Shown here in pieces: positions 1 through 5,212 of a stretch of DNA of 5,212 nt. The notes beneath the pieces were generated by a model, which did no database searches, was not told where the DNA came from, and saw only the letters and a program-made list of their open reading frames with translations. Numbering within the stretch: position 1 is the stretch's first letter; every line of letters begins with the position of its first letter. This stretch comes from Bacillota bacterium (lineage in GTDB: Bacteria; Bacillota_A; Clostridia; DSM-8532), in the NCBI GenBank assembly GCA_023424865.1, contig JAFADM010000141.1, forward strand, positions 1-5,212, in the 5' to 3' direction. The position numbers were made by a program, and so were the translations under genes.

Positions 1-443
1 AAGCCCACAAGACCCGCCACATCCTTTTCAAACTGCTCAATGCCGCCTACCATATAGGAGGCATTTACTTTTTTTGCGTTGCGGCTGGTATCCAGCATGG
101 TATCCCGGGGGATATTCAGTATTTTTACCTCTTTGGCTTCCACATCAAAGCGGACCATCATAATGGTATCCGTATTGTCAGCCACCTTGTCGGTGCCGGC
201 TATGAGAAAATTATAAACCTTGGGGTAATTATTATCGTTGGGGTCATTGTTAGAATTGGAAGGGTCGTTTTGATTTGTGGAAGCAGGTTCGTTGGGGTTG
301 CCTATAACTTCGTTGCCATCGGGGGGCTTAATACTCAGAATAAAGTTGACGGAATATATAAACGCTGCCGCAACAAGGGTAACGATTGATAACAATATTA
401 CGCGTCTTCTCAAAATGTATTTGTTGTTCTTTTTTGATGCCAT
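1..443 (-). CDS. LytR-CpsA-Psr (LCP) family protein, N-terminal part (runs off the window)
   Basis: LCP proteins are membrane-anchored enzymes that transfer undecaprenyl-linked glycopolymers (teichoic acid, capsule or similar) onto peptidoglycan on the outer face of the membrane. Seen here are 147 residues: a basic start (KKNNKYILRRR), one membrane segment at about 14-38, a low-complexity Asn/Pro/Asp-rich linker at about 40-73, then the start of the LCP domain with FLIAGTD (79-85), NTDTIMMVRFD (90-100), the hallmark ILNIPRDT (108-115, with the conserved Arg/Asp pair) and KVNASYMVGG (125-134). The C-terminal part of the domain is outside the window. The start at 443 was chosen because GAGG at 456-453 lies 9 bases upstream; in-frame ATGs at 458 and 452 have no usable ribosome site. 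The gene is co-oriented with the sensor kinase about 130 bases upstream. Family assignment is firm; the polymer attached is unknown. Confidence 0.93.
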   Translation of the reverse strand, partial: MASKKNNKYILRRRVILLSIVTLVAAAFIYSVNFILSIKPPDGNEVIGNPNEPASTNQNDPSNSNNDPNDNNYPKVYNFLIAGTDKVADNTDTIMMVRFDVEAKEVKILNIPRDTMLDTSRNAKKVNASYMVGGIEQFEKDVAGLVG

Positions 444-497
444 TTCATCCATCCTCATCCGTATTGTAATGCTTTAGGCGAATATGCCTCGGAGAAC

Positions 498-526
498 ATT
501 CTACAACAGAATGACAGGAATGAAAA
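498..526 (-). promoter_or_regulatory. Possible sigma-A type promoter for the LCP gene
   Basis: Read on the minus strand, TTTTCA (526-521) and TAGAAT (503-498) are separated by 17 bases. The -10 matches the consensus at five of six positions and the -35 at four of six. Transcription would begin near 491, giving a leader of roughly 50 bases before the LCP start at 443. I see no convincing terminator between the kinase stop (574) and this site, so read-through from the kinase gene is also possible. Confidence 0.35.
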
Positions 527-573
527 GATCCTGATAATGACACCCCTATACTTTCGCACTGTCGCCGTCACTG

Positions 574-2055
574 TCAAAGAGGCAGAAGGATGCGATATAA
601 AGCGCCATGTGACGTGTTTTCCGCCGTCAAAGTTCCCTGATGCTTTTCAATTATACTCTTGGCTATGGCCAAGCCCAAACCCACATTTCCCTTTTTACCC
701 TTGTAAAAACGCTCAAAGACGGAGTCCAATTCACCGGGATCAAACCCTGGCCCATCGTCGGATAAAGTAATTTCCACGCCTTCAGGGTATTTTGAGGCGG
801 AAAGGAGAACAAAGCCCTCCGCATAACGGATGCAATTGCTCATTAAATTGGATAAACAGCGCTCCAGCTTTTCAAAATCCCCTTTGAAAACGAGGCTTTC
901 GGAAGAAAGGGCTAACTGCAGAGCTATGCCGGAATTTTGGGCAATATTTACCATGCGTTCCTTGCAGGAAGACAAAAGATCATTGACATTCACTTCGGCA
1001 AAATGATAGATATCCTCAATGGCATCCAGTCTGGACAGGTATAAAAGCTCCTCCACCATATGGGTGAGCCGTTTGGTTTCATCCAGAATAACCCTTGCGG
1101 CCTCCTGGCCTTCAACCACACCGTACTGTATGCCTTCCGCATGGCATTGTATGGACATAATGGGGGTGCGGAATTCGTGGGAGGCATTCTGAAGAAAAAG
1201 CTTCTGTGATTTGTCATAGGAATCCAGCTTTTCCGCCATGGTGTTGATGTTATTCACCAGCTCCTGTATTTCATTATCCGCAGGAATACTGAAGGAACTG
1301 GAAAAATTGCGCTCCGCAAGGTTCCTTATATGGCTGCAGAGCTTGGACAGAGGAATGGAGATATCCCTGGATACATAAGAGGATATAGGGAGAACTATGA
1401 CGGCGGAGACCAGCAGAATAAGAAGCAAAATGAGGGTAATGGTCTCCTGGATCTGGTTTACCTTGTCCAGGCTGGAATAGACAATGAGCTTCCAGTTTGT
1501 AATGGGAACCGGAGTGGTGGACGGTGCCGTCGAAGGAGCCGTGCCCGGCCGGACAGGAGGAATGGGGAAGTAGGAGCGCTGGGAGGAATATACCGGAATG
1601 TTTTTAATTACCACGGCAAATTTAGCCCCTTCAAAGGTGAGGGACATTTCCTCCGTATCCTTTTTCTCCTGCTGGTTTAGAATTTCAGTTAAAAGCCGGG
1701 TTTGATCGTCGGCCATTGTACCGGTAATATCCTCGTAGGGCAGAAGCAGATTATTCTTTTCGTCGATAAAGGCAAAATCGGCGTTGAGTATGGAGCTGGG
1801 CGCCCGAAGGGCACGGTAGAGGTTGAAGTAGGATGAAAAACGATCGTCCCGGGGAAGCTCGTCGGAGGGCATGGGATTGGATGCGCTCCGAACGGTGTTC
1901 TCCGCTTTGGAGGCAATGGTATTGAGCTGCTGGAGCGTCTCCCTCTCAAAGTAGATGCTGGCAAGAAAATTAAAGGCCACTGCGGTTAGTATAAACAGCA
2001 GTGAGACCGTCAAAAGATTAAATGTAAAAATCTTACTCTGGATGGTTTTTTTCAT
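574..2055 (-). CDS. Membrane sensor histidine kinase (HAMP, HisKA, HATPase_c)
   Basis: This 493-residue two-component kinase autophosphorylates on His and passes the phosphate to the response regulator encoded just upstream. Visible in order: membrane segment 1 (about 11-34); an extracytoplasmic sensor region (about 35-204) ending in a Pro/Thr/Ser-rich stretch (about 164-185); membrane segment 2 (about 205-227); a HAMP linker (about 228-280); the HisKA H-box NASHEFRTP with His293; the N-box around 403-411 (NLMSNCIRY); the G1 box DDGPGF (433-438); the F-box FERFYKG (447-453); and the G2 box GLGLAI (459-464). All catalytic motifs are intact and the length is normal. The ATG at 2055 is preceded by AAGGTG (2069-2064) at 8 bases, inside the 3' end of the regulator gene, so the pair is probably translationally coupled. 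The sensor region matches no ligand-binding fold I can name, so the signal is unknown; the divergent exporter suggests an envelope or drug cue (inference). Confidence 0.96.
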   Translation of the reverse strand: MKKTIQSKIFTFNLLTVSLLFILTAVAFNFLASIYFERETLQQLNTIASKAENTVRSASNPMPSDELPRDDRFSSYFNLYRALRAPSSILNADFAFIDEKNNLLLPYEDITGTMADDQTRLLTEILNQQEKKDTEEMSLTFEGAKFAVVIKNIPVYSSQRSYFPIPPVRPGTAPSTAPSTTPVPITNWKLIVYSSLDKVNQIQETITLILLLILLVSAVIVLPISSYVSRDISIPLSKLCSHIRNLAERNFSSSFSIPADNEIQELVNNINTMAEKLDSYDKSQKLFLQNASHEFRTPIMSIQCHAEGIQYGVVEGQEAARVILDETKRLTHMVEELLYLSRLDAIEDIYHFAEVNVNDLLSSCKERMVNIAQNSGIALQLALSSESLVFKGDFEKLERCLSNLMSNCIRYAEGFVLLSASKYPEGVEITLSDDGPGFDPGELDSVFERFYKGKKGNVGLGLAIAKSIIEKHQGTLTAENTSHGALYRILLPL

Positions 2056-2058
2056 GAA

Positions 2059-2757
2059 CTATTCACCTTCATCGGCTATACTGAAGCCGAACCCCCAGAC
2101 AGTATCAATTTTAAGTGAAGAGCCTATGTCGGAAAGCTTGCTTCTTATACGCTTAACCATATCGTCCGTAGCCCGGGTTCCGGCCTCACATTCATAGCCC
2201 CAAACCTTGTTAAGAAGCTCTTCCCGGCTGATGGCCCGGTTTTTGTTCTGTGCAAGATACAAAACGAGATTAAACTCCATAACCGTTAAATTAAGTATTC
2301 CACCGCCGCATTCGGCCTGCCGCTTTTCGGGGTAGAGAACCACATCTCCAACGGCAACGGCTTTTTTGATATTTTGGGCTTTCGTGTCCAGCTCAATACG
2401 CCGGAAAAGACTTTTTACCCTGGCGACAAGCTCCATGGGGCTGAAGGGCTTTGTCAAATAATCGTCGCTGCCCAGATTGAGCCCGGCAATTCTGTCGGTT
2501 TCGCTGTCTTTGGCAGAAACAATAATAATAGGCACATTGCTCTCCTGACGTATGGAGGCGCAAAGGGTGTAGCCGTCCAGCTCAGGCATCATGATATCGA
2601 GAACCAGCAGGTCTGCCGGTCTTTTCTTGAATGCGTTAAGAAGGGAACGCCCTTCATAGAAGGTTTGTACCTGATACCCCTCCCGTATTAAAAAGGATTT
2701 TATGATATTGCATATGTTAACCTCATCATCGGCAATGTAAATCAGCTTTGACGGCAT
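2059..2757 (-). CDS. OmpR/PhoB-family DNA-binding response regulator
   Basis: This 232-residue cytoplasmic transcription factor is activated by phosphorylation from the adjacent kinase. The receiver domain (about 1-118) shows the acidic pair Asp10/Asp11, the phospho-acceptor Asp54 in LVLDIMMPELDG, Ser81 at the usual Thr/Ser position (IIIVSAKD) and the invariant Lys103 (LTKPFSP). A short linker leads to the winged-helix domain (about 135-228), with the recognition helix near 197-208 (TDDMVKRIRSKL) and a wing hairpin TVWGFGF. Every expected active-site residue is present and the length is typical. The start is fixed by an excellent ribosome site AGGAGGTG (2773-2766), 8 bases before the ATG. Its stop is 3 bases from the kinase start, so they form one operon. 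It diverges from the fusion-protein/permease genes, which are its most likely targets (inference). The subfamily (VanR-, PhoP- or CssR-like) cannot be fixed by eye. Confidence 0.96.
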   Translation of the reverse strand: MPSKLIYIADDEVNICNIIKSFLIREGYQVQTFYEGRSLLNAFKKRPADLLVLDIMMPELDGYTLCASIRQESNVPIIIVSAKDSETDRIAGLNLGSDDYLTKPFSPMELVARVKSLFRRIELDTKAQNIKKAVAVGDVVLYPEKRQAECGGGILNLTVMEFNLVLYLAQNKNRAISREELLNKVWGYECEAGTRATDDMVKRIRSKLSDIGSSLKIDTVWGFGFSIADEGE

Positions 2758-2765
2758 GTGGCATA

Positions 2766-2773
2766 CACCTCCT
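2766..2773 (-). promoter_or_regulatory. Ribosome binding site of the response regulator
   Basis: AGGAGGTG on the minus strand is a near-perfect complement to the 16S rRNA 3' end and sits 8 bases from the ATG at 2757. It decides that start. It also lies almost at the transcription start predicted from the -10 box just upstream, so the leader is very short. Confidence 0.85.
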
Positions 2774-2778
2774 GATTC

Positions 2779-2787
2779 ATTATAGCA
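2779..2787 (-). promoter_or_regulatory. Extended -10 promoter of the regulator-kinase operon
   Basis: On the minus strand the sequence reads TGC followed by TATAAT: a consensus -10 hexamer (2784-2779) with the TGn extension. At 16-18 bases upstream there is no TTGACA-like -35 (the 17-base position reads AACCTG). Extended -10 promoters can work without a -35, often with an activator. The predicted start lies at about 2773-2771, only about 15 bases before the ATG. Confidence 0.65.
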
Positions 2788-2801
2788 TACCGGCTAAAAA
2801 A

Positions 2802-2843
2802 CAGGTTCCTGCGTGAGTTTTGCCTAAATTTGACTCAAACCTG
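2802..2843. repeat. Imperfect inverted repeat, candidate operator
   Basis: CAGGTT (2802-2807) and TGAGT (2814-2818) on the left face ACTCA (2833-2837) and AACCTG (2838-2843) on the right. The right arm is contiguous; the left is split by six extra bases. The element lies between the two divergent promoters and could bind a regulator or fold in RNA. The match is seen directly; the role is inference. Confidence 0.35.
2819..2838 (+). promoter_or_regulatory. Tandem direct repeat with 10-bp period, candidate response-regulator box
   Basis: TTTGCCTAAA (2819-2828) is followed directly by TTTGACTCAA (2829-2838); they agree at 8 of 10 positions. Two head-to-tail half sites on the same DNA face are the usual target of OmpR/PhoB-family dimers. 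The site lies about 30 bases upstream of the plus-strand -10 and about 35 bases upstream of the minus-strand -10, where either promoter could be controlled. A related element, TTTGAGTGAA, occurs at 2885-2894. Binding by the adjacent regulator is inference. Confidence 0.4.
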
Positions 2844-2864
2844 CGGGGATTTTCAAAAGTTTTT

Positions 2865-2875
2865 TGGTATACAAT
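2865..2875 (+). promoter_or_regulatory. Candidate promoter of the fusion protein-permease operon
   Basis: TGG followed by TATACA (2868-2873) resembles an extended -10; TACAAT (2870-2875) is an alternative hexamer differing from consensus at one position. No -35 is found 16-18 bases upstream (GGATTT at 17). This would fit a promoter that needs an activator. The leader before the ATG at 2990 would be roughly 105-110 bases. Confidence 0.4.
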
Positions 2876-2909
2876 GTCATTAAGTTTGAGTGAAGTAAGG
2901 TTGAATTTA

Positions 2910-2927
2910 CCGCAGAAACAAATGCGG
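2910..2927 (+). other. Small hairpin in the fusion-protein leader
   Basis: CCGCA (2910-2914) and TGCGG (2923-2927) can pair around an 8-base loop. The stem is only 5 bp and has no T-run after it, so it is not a terminator. It may simply be local structure in the 5' leader. Confidence 0.2.
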
Positions 2928-2989
2928 ACGCACTTATGGAGCCATCTGTGAGTTCAAGCAGGTTCAATGCAAAAATGGAGGATTATAAC

Positions 2990-5014
2990 ATGAATTTTAT
3001 AACAAAATTCATCAAACGATGGAAGGTTTTGATTGCAGTTATCCTGATAGCGGCTTTGGGTACGACGGGCTTCTTTGTTTATCGAAGCCAGGCCGCCCAG
3101 TCTTCGTCAAAAACGGTCCAGCAAAGAACTCAGGCCGTTACGAGGGGAACTCTCTCAATTTCCCTGTCCGGCTCAGGGTCTATTACACCGGCCAAGCGCA
3201 AAGAGCTCTCCTCATCCGTCAATGGAACGGTGCTTAGCAGCAATATGGAGGAAGGCCAAAATGTTAAGGAAGGCGATATACTTCTAACTCTTAACTCAAG
3301 CGATGCGGAGCTTAGCTTGAAAAAACTGGAGAATACGCTCAAACAGAAGGAAAGCTCCGTTCAAAGCCTCAATGAGCAAATTTCCAGTCTTAATACCACT
3401 GCTCCCATAGCGGGAATCGTTACCGCTCTTTCGGTTAAGGTTGGAGACAGTGTCAATAAAGGAACCGTACTGATGACCCTTGTGGATCAGAGCCGCTTAA
3501 GTGCGACGCTGACCTTTGAAAACGCATCCCTGGCGGATTTTAAAAATCTTAAAACCGTCCAGGTGCATGTTCCCTCTTTTATGTCTACCCTTGAAGGAGC
3601 CGTGGAGTCTGTAAGCGGTACGGAAAGCGGTGTGGAGCTAGAGATTTCCGTTGTAAATCCCGGCGCCCTCACCTCCGGAACAACCGTGCTGGGGGAAGCG
3701 CAAACCTCGCTGGGCAGCTATTCCAGCACCGAAACGCAGCTGGAATGGATTACCGAAGAGCAGGTAAAGGCTGAGGCCACCGGTACGATTCAAAGCGTTT
3801 ATGTGCAGAAAAATCAATCTGTAACCGCAGGCAAGCTTCTTGTAGCTATCGAGAACGACGACCTTCCTGTTTCTCTGGAAAATGCCCTTATTGAGCTGGA
3901 GAATGCCCAGGGCGAGGTTGAAAATGCCAAGTCGGCGTTAGACGGCTATGTTGTAAAGGCTCCCTACGACGGTGTGCTGGTATCGGTTACAACCCTTCTG
4001 GAGGGCGATTCGGTCAAGTCGGGAACAACCCTGGCTACCCTTATTAATGAAAATACCATGGAAACCTCCATTAGTATTGACGAACTGGATATCGGACAGG
4101 TTGAGGTGGGCCAGACGGTTATTGTAACAGCGGAGGCTCTGGAGGATACGTTGACGAATCCCATAGAAGGTTCGGTTTCCCAAATTGCGGCGGAGGGTTC
4201 CAGCAGCAACGGAGTAACAAGCTATCCCGTTACGATTACCATGCCCGGACGAACAGGCTTAAAAAGCGGCATGAACGTCGATGTTACCATTCAGGTTATG
4301 AATAAGGAAAATGTTATTCTGGTTCCCATCGAGGCCCTACAGAAATCCGGAAACGGCTATATTGCATGGGTTAAGCAGGATTCCTCTTCAACCGCTTCGG
4401 GAAGTTCCGGGCAAAACTCCCAGGACAGCGTAGAAGGCCAGGGAAATTTCCCCGGTGGTGAAAACACCAGCGGTGGGGCCATGGGCTTTAACGGCGGTGG
4501 CGGAAGGCCGGAGAACACCAGCGGCGGAGCCATGGGCTTTAATGGTGAGGGCGGAAGGCCCGAAAACACCAGCGGCGGAGCCGTGGGCTTTAATGGTGAG
4601 GGCGGAAGGCCCGAAAACACCAGCGGCGGAGCTGTGGGCATAAGCGGTGAGGGCGGAAGGACCCAAAATACCGGCGGCAACTCTGCTGGCTCCGGAAGCT
4701 CGTCCTCTCAGGGCCGCAGCGGCACAACAGGCACTGATTATTATGCCGGTGCAGTAGCCGTTGAGGTTACGGTAGGAGCCAACAACGAAACCTATATGGA
4801 AGTTCTCTCAGGTCTGTCCGAGGGTGATCTGGTCGTTCTCCCGCAGCTTTCCGAAAGCACTTCAAGCGGTTCAACCACCAATACCATGGGCGGCGGAATG
4901 ACCGGTGGAATGTCCGGCGGCATGGGCGGCGGTGTGACCGGTGGCTTCACCGGCGGTGGCGGCCAGGGCGGCGGAGGAGGCTTCACCGGCGGTGGCGCTC
5001 CCGGCGGAAGATAA
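2990..5014 (+). CDS. MacA/HlyD-like membrane fusion (adaptor) protein with duplicated lipoyl modules and Gly-rich repeats
   Basis: This is an adaptor subunit of an ABC efflux or secretion system, anchored in the membrane with its bulk outside the cytoplasm. In the 674 residues: a basic N-terminus and one membrane segment (about 13-33); a first biotinyl-lipoyl/coiled-coil module (half-motifs about 79-105 and 138-166 around a short helical hairpin) and a beta-barrel-like region (about 168-240); a second module (half-motifs about 263-291 and 323-353 around a helix at about 292-316) with its barrel (about 355-436); then membrane-proximal strands VILVPIEAL (442-450) and YMEVLSGLSEGDLVVLP (602-618). 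A Ser/Gly-rich insert (about 464-583) splits this last domain, and a Gly/Met-rich tail ends the protein. Typical family members are about 350-450 residues. The start at 2990 was chosen because GGAGGA (2977-2982) is 7 bases upstream; in-frame ATGs at 2936 and 2975 lack a ribosome site. The permease gene follows. Substrate unknown; YknX- or MacA-like function is inferred. Confidence 0.92.
   Translation: MNFITKFIKRWKVLIAVILIAALGTTGFFVYRSQAAQSSSKTVQQRTQAVTRGTLSISLSGSGSITPAKRKELSSSVNGTVLSSNMEEGQNVKEGDILLTLNSSDAELSLKKLENTLKQKESSVQSLNEQISSLNTTAPIAGIVTALSVKVGDSVNKGTVLMTLVDQSRLSATLTFENASLADFKNLKTVQVHVPSFMSTLEGAVESVSGTESGVELEISVVNPGALTSGTTVLGEAQTSLGSYSSTETQLEWITEEQVKAEATGTIQSVYVQKNQSVTAGKLLVAIENDDLPVSLENALIELENAQGEVENAKSALDGYVVKAPYDGVLVSVTTLLEGDSVKSGTTLATLINENTMETSISIDELDIGQVEVGQTVIVTAEALEDTLTNPIEGSVSQIAAEGSSSNGVTSYPVTITMPGRTGLKSGMNVDVTIQVMNKENVILVPIEALQKSGNGYIAWVKQDSSSTASGSSGQNSQDSVEGQGNFPGGENTSGGAMGFNGGGGRPENTSGGAMGFNGEGGRPENTSGGAVGFNGEGGRPENTSGGAVGISGEGGRTQNTGGNSAGSGSSSSQGRSGTTGTDYYAGAVAVEVTVGANNETYMEVLSGLSEGDLVVLPQLSESTSSGSTTNTMGGGMTGGMSGGMGGGVTGGFTGGGGQGGGGGFTGGGAPGGR
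4460..4663 (+). repeat. Four 51-bp tandem repeats encoding ENTSGGA(M/V)GFNGEGGRP-like units
   Basis: Units start at 4460, 4511, 4562 and 4613, each exactly 51 bp (17 residues, 491-558 of the fusion protein). Unit 2 differs from unit 3 at only 2 of 51 bases, from unit 1 at about 8, and unit 4 differs from unit 3 at about 6; a degenerate fifth start (QNTGG) follows at 4664. The multiple-of-three period keeps the frame whatever the copy number. Very similar neighbouring units point to recent slippage or unequal recombination. Confidence 0.93.
4880..5011 (+). repeat. Low-complexity Gly/Met-rich C-terminal tail coding region
   Basis: The last 44 residues (631-674) are mostly Gly, with Met, Thr, Phe and Ser at short intervals (GGGMTGG, SGGMGGG, then FTGGGG twice). 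The DNA is a run of GGC/GGT/GGA codons and simple imperfect repeats. It follows the last membrane-proximal strand, so it is an added tail, not part of the conserved fold. Confidence 0.8.
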
Positions 5015-5040
5015 TTAAAGCGTTCTTAGAGCTTTTGCAC

Positions 5041-5067
5041 GGGAACAGGGCAATCATTCCCTGTCCC
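5041..5067 (+). other. Intergenic stem-loop between the fusion-protein and permease genes
   Basis: GGGAACAGGG (5041-5050) pairs with CCCTGTCCC (5059-5067) around the 8-base loop CAATCATT, with one bulged A: nine pairs, mostly G-C. No T-run follows (the next bases are CGGGCATGG), so it is not a standard intrinsic terminator. It may protect the upstream mRNA or adjust the ratio of adaptor to transporter (inference). Confidence 0.5.
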
Positions 5068-5117
5068 GGGCATGGCCTGGTAGGGCGGCAGACAGGAGAA
5101 AGGGATAGGATCACAAA

Positions 5118-5212
5118 GTGGGAATATGGCAAACCTATAAAATGGCTATTAAAAGCATTAAAAATAATAAGGTGCGTTCCTTTCTGACCATGCTGGGCGT
5201 TATCATCGGCGT
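5118..5212 (+). CDS. ABC transporter permease, FtsX/MacB type, N-terminal fragment (runs off the window)
   Basis: The visible 31 codons read (M)GIWQTYKMAIKSIKNN, then KVRSFLTMLGVIIG. The pattern 'A-x-K-S-I-x-x-N-K-x-R-S-F-L-T-M-L-G-V-I-I-G' is the classic opening of MacB/FtsX-type permeases: an amphipathic helix, then the first membrane helix. The GTG at 5118 is preferred because AGGA (5107-5110) lies 7 bases upstream and the family usually has about eight residues before the MA(I/L)K motif; the in-frame ATG at 5142 has no ribosome site, and a TAG at 5106-5108 closes the frame upstream. It would form the membrane channel part of the exporter served by the fusion protein. The ATPase is not in the window; because the protein opens directly with the permease part, it is not an N-terminal ATPase-permease fusion like E. 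coli MacB. Confidence 0.85.
   Translation, partial: MGIWQTYKMAIKSIKNNKVRSFLTMLGVIIG

Noticed and set aside
476..513. Short inverted repeats (AGGC/GCCT at 476-489; CATTC/GAATG at 497-513) as a terminator after the kinase gene
   Set aside because: Stems of four to five pairs with no T-run on the minus strand; too weak to call.
557..575. CACTGTC repeated twice at a 12-bp period (557-563, 569-575) over the kinase stop codon
   Set aside because: Only seven bases, with no promoter nearby; expected by chance at this scale.
1330..1680. Plus-strand open frame of 116 codons opposite the kinase gene
   Set aside because: No ribosome site, no recognisable protein pattern, and it lies entirely within a clear kinase gene on the other strand.
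2083..2103. Trp in the wing motif TVWGFGF of the regulator in place of the common Arg (TVRGxGY) as a defect
   Set aside because: Trp at this position is familiar in regulators of Gram-positive bacteria, so it does not suggest loss of function.
2936..2989. Longer N-terminus for the fusion protein starting at ATG 2936 or 2975
   Set aside because: Neither has a ribosome site at proper distance; the ATG at 2990 has GGAGGA 7 bases upstream and puts a normal basic residue/membrane-segment start at the N-terminus.
4460..4663. CRISPR-like array
   Set aside because: The repeats are directly adjacent with no unique spacers and are in frame inside a coding sequence.
4357..4680. Long Pro-rich open frames on the minus strand across the repeats
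   Set aside because: They are mirror images of the Gly-rich repeats: Gly codons read backwards give Pro/Ala, and a 51-bp repeat keeps all frames open. No ribosome site or family resemblance.
5018..5036. AAAGC/GCTTT stem just after the fusion-protein stop as a terminator
   Set aside because: Five weak pairs and only four Ts; an exporter subunit gene follows, so termination here is unlikely.

Overview
The window looks like a chromosomal segment from a Gram-positive member of the Bacillota, most likely the class Clostridia. This rests on an LCP-type wall enzyme, strong AGGAGG-type ribosome sites, mid-range GC, and an adaptor/permease pair of the type Gram-positives use without an outer membrane. 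The genus cannot be named from the sequence alone.

Layout. On the minus strand, reading leftwards from about 2790, are a response regulator of the OmpR/PhoB family (2059-2757) and its sensor histidine kinase (574-2055). They are three bases apart and evidently co-transcribed. After a gap of about 130 bases, a LytR-CpsA-Psr (LCP) protein lies on the same strand (443 to beyond base 1, N-terminal 147 residues visible). On the plus strand, diverging from the regulator, is a large MacA/HlyD-like membrane fusion protein (2990-5014, 674 residues). About 100 bases after it comes the start of an FtsX/MacB-type ABC permease (5118 to beyond the window end). The 232-base divergent region (2758-2989) holds both promoters and a cluster of short direct and inverted repeats that could be the regulator's operator.

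How the genes may work together. The arrangement resembles an envelope-stress or drug-response module: a membrane kinase senses an extracytoplasmic signal, its regulator controls the divergent adaptor/ABC exporter operon and perhaps itself, and a cell-wall ligase lies nearby. The control link is inferred from divergence and from the repeats; it is not shown.

Most unusual content. The fusion protein carries two successive biotinyl-lipoyl/coiled-coil modules instead of one. A Ser/Gly-rich insertion of about 120 residues interrupts its membrane-proximal domain and contains four 17-residue (51-bp) tandem repeats. The protein ends in a 44-residue Gly/Met-rich tail. No RNA genes, insertion sequences, CRISPR arrays or phage features were found.
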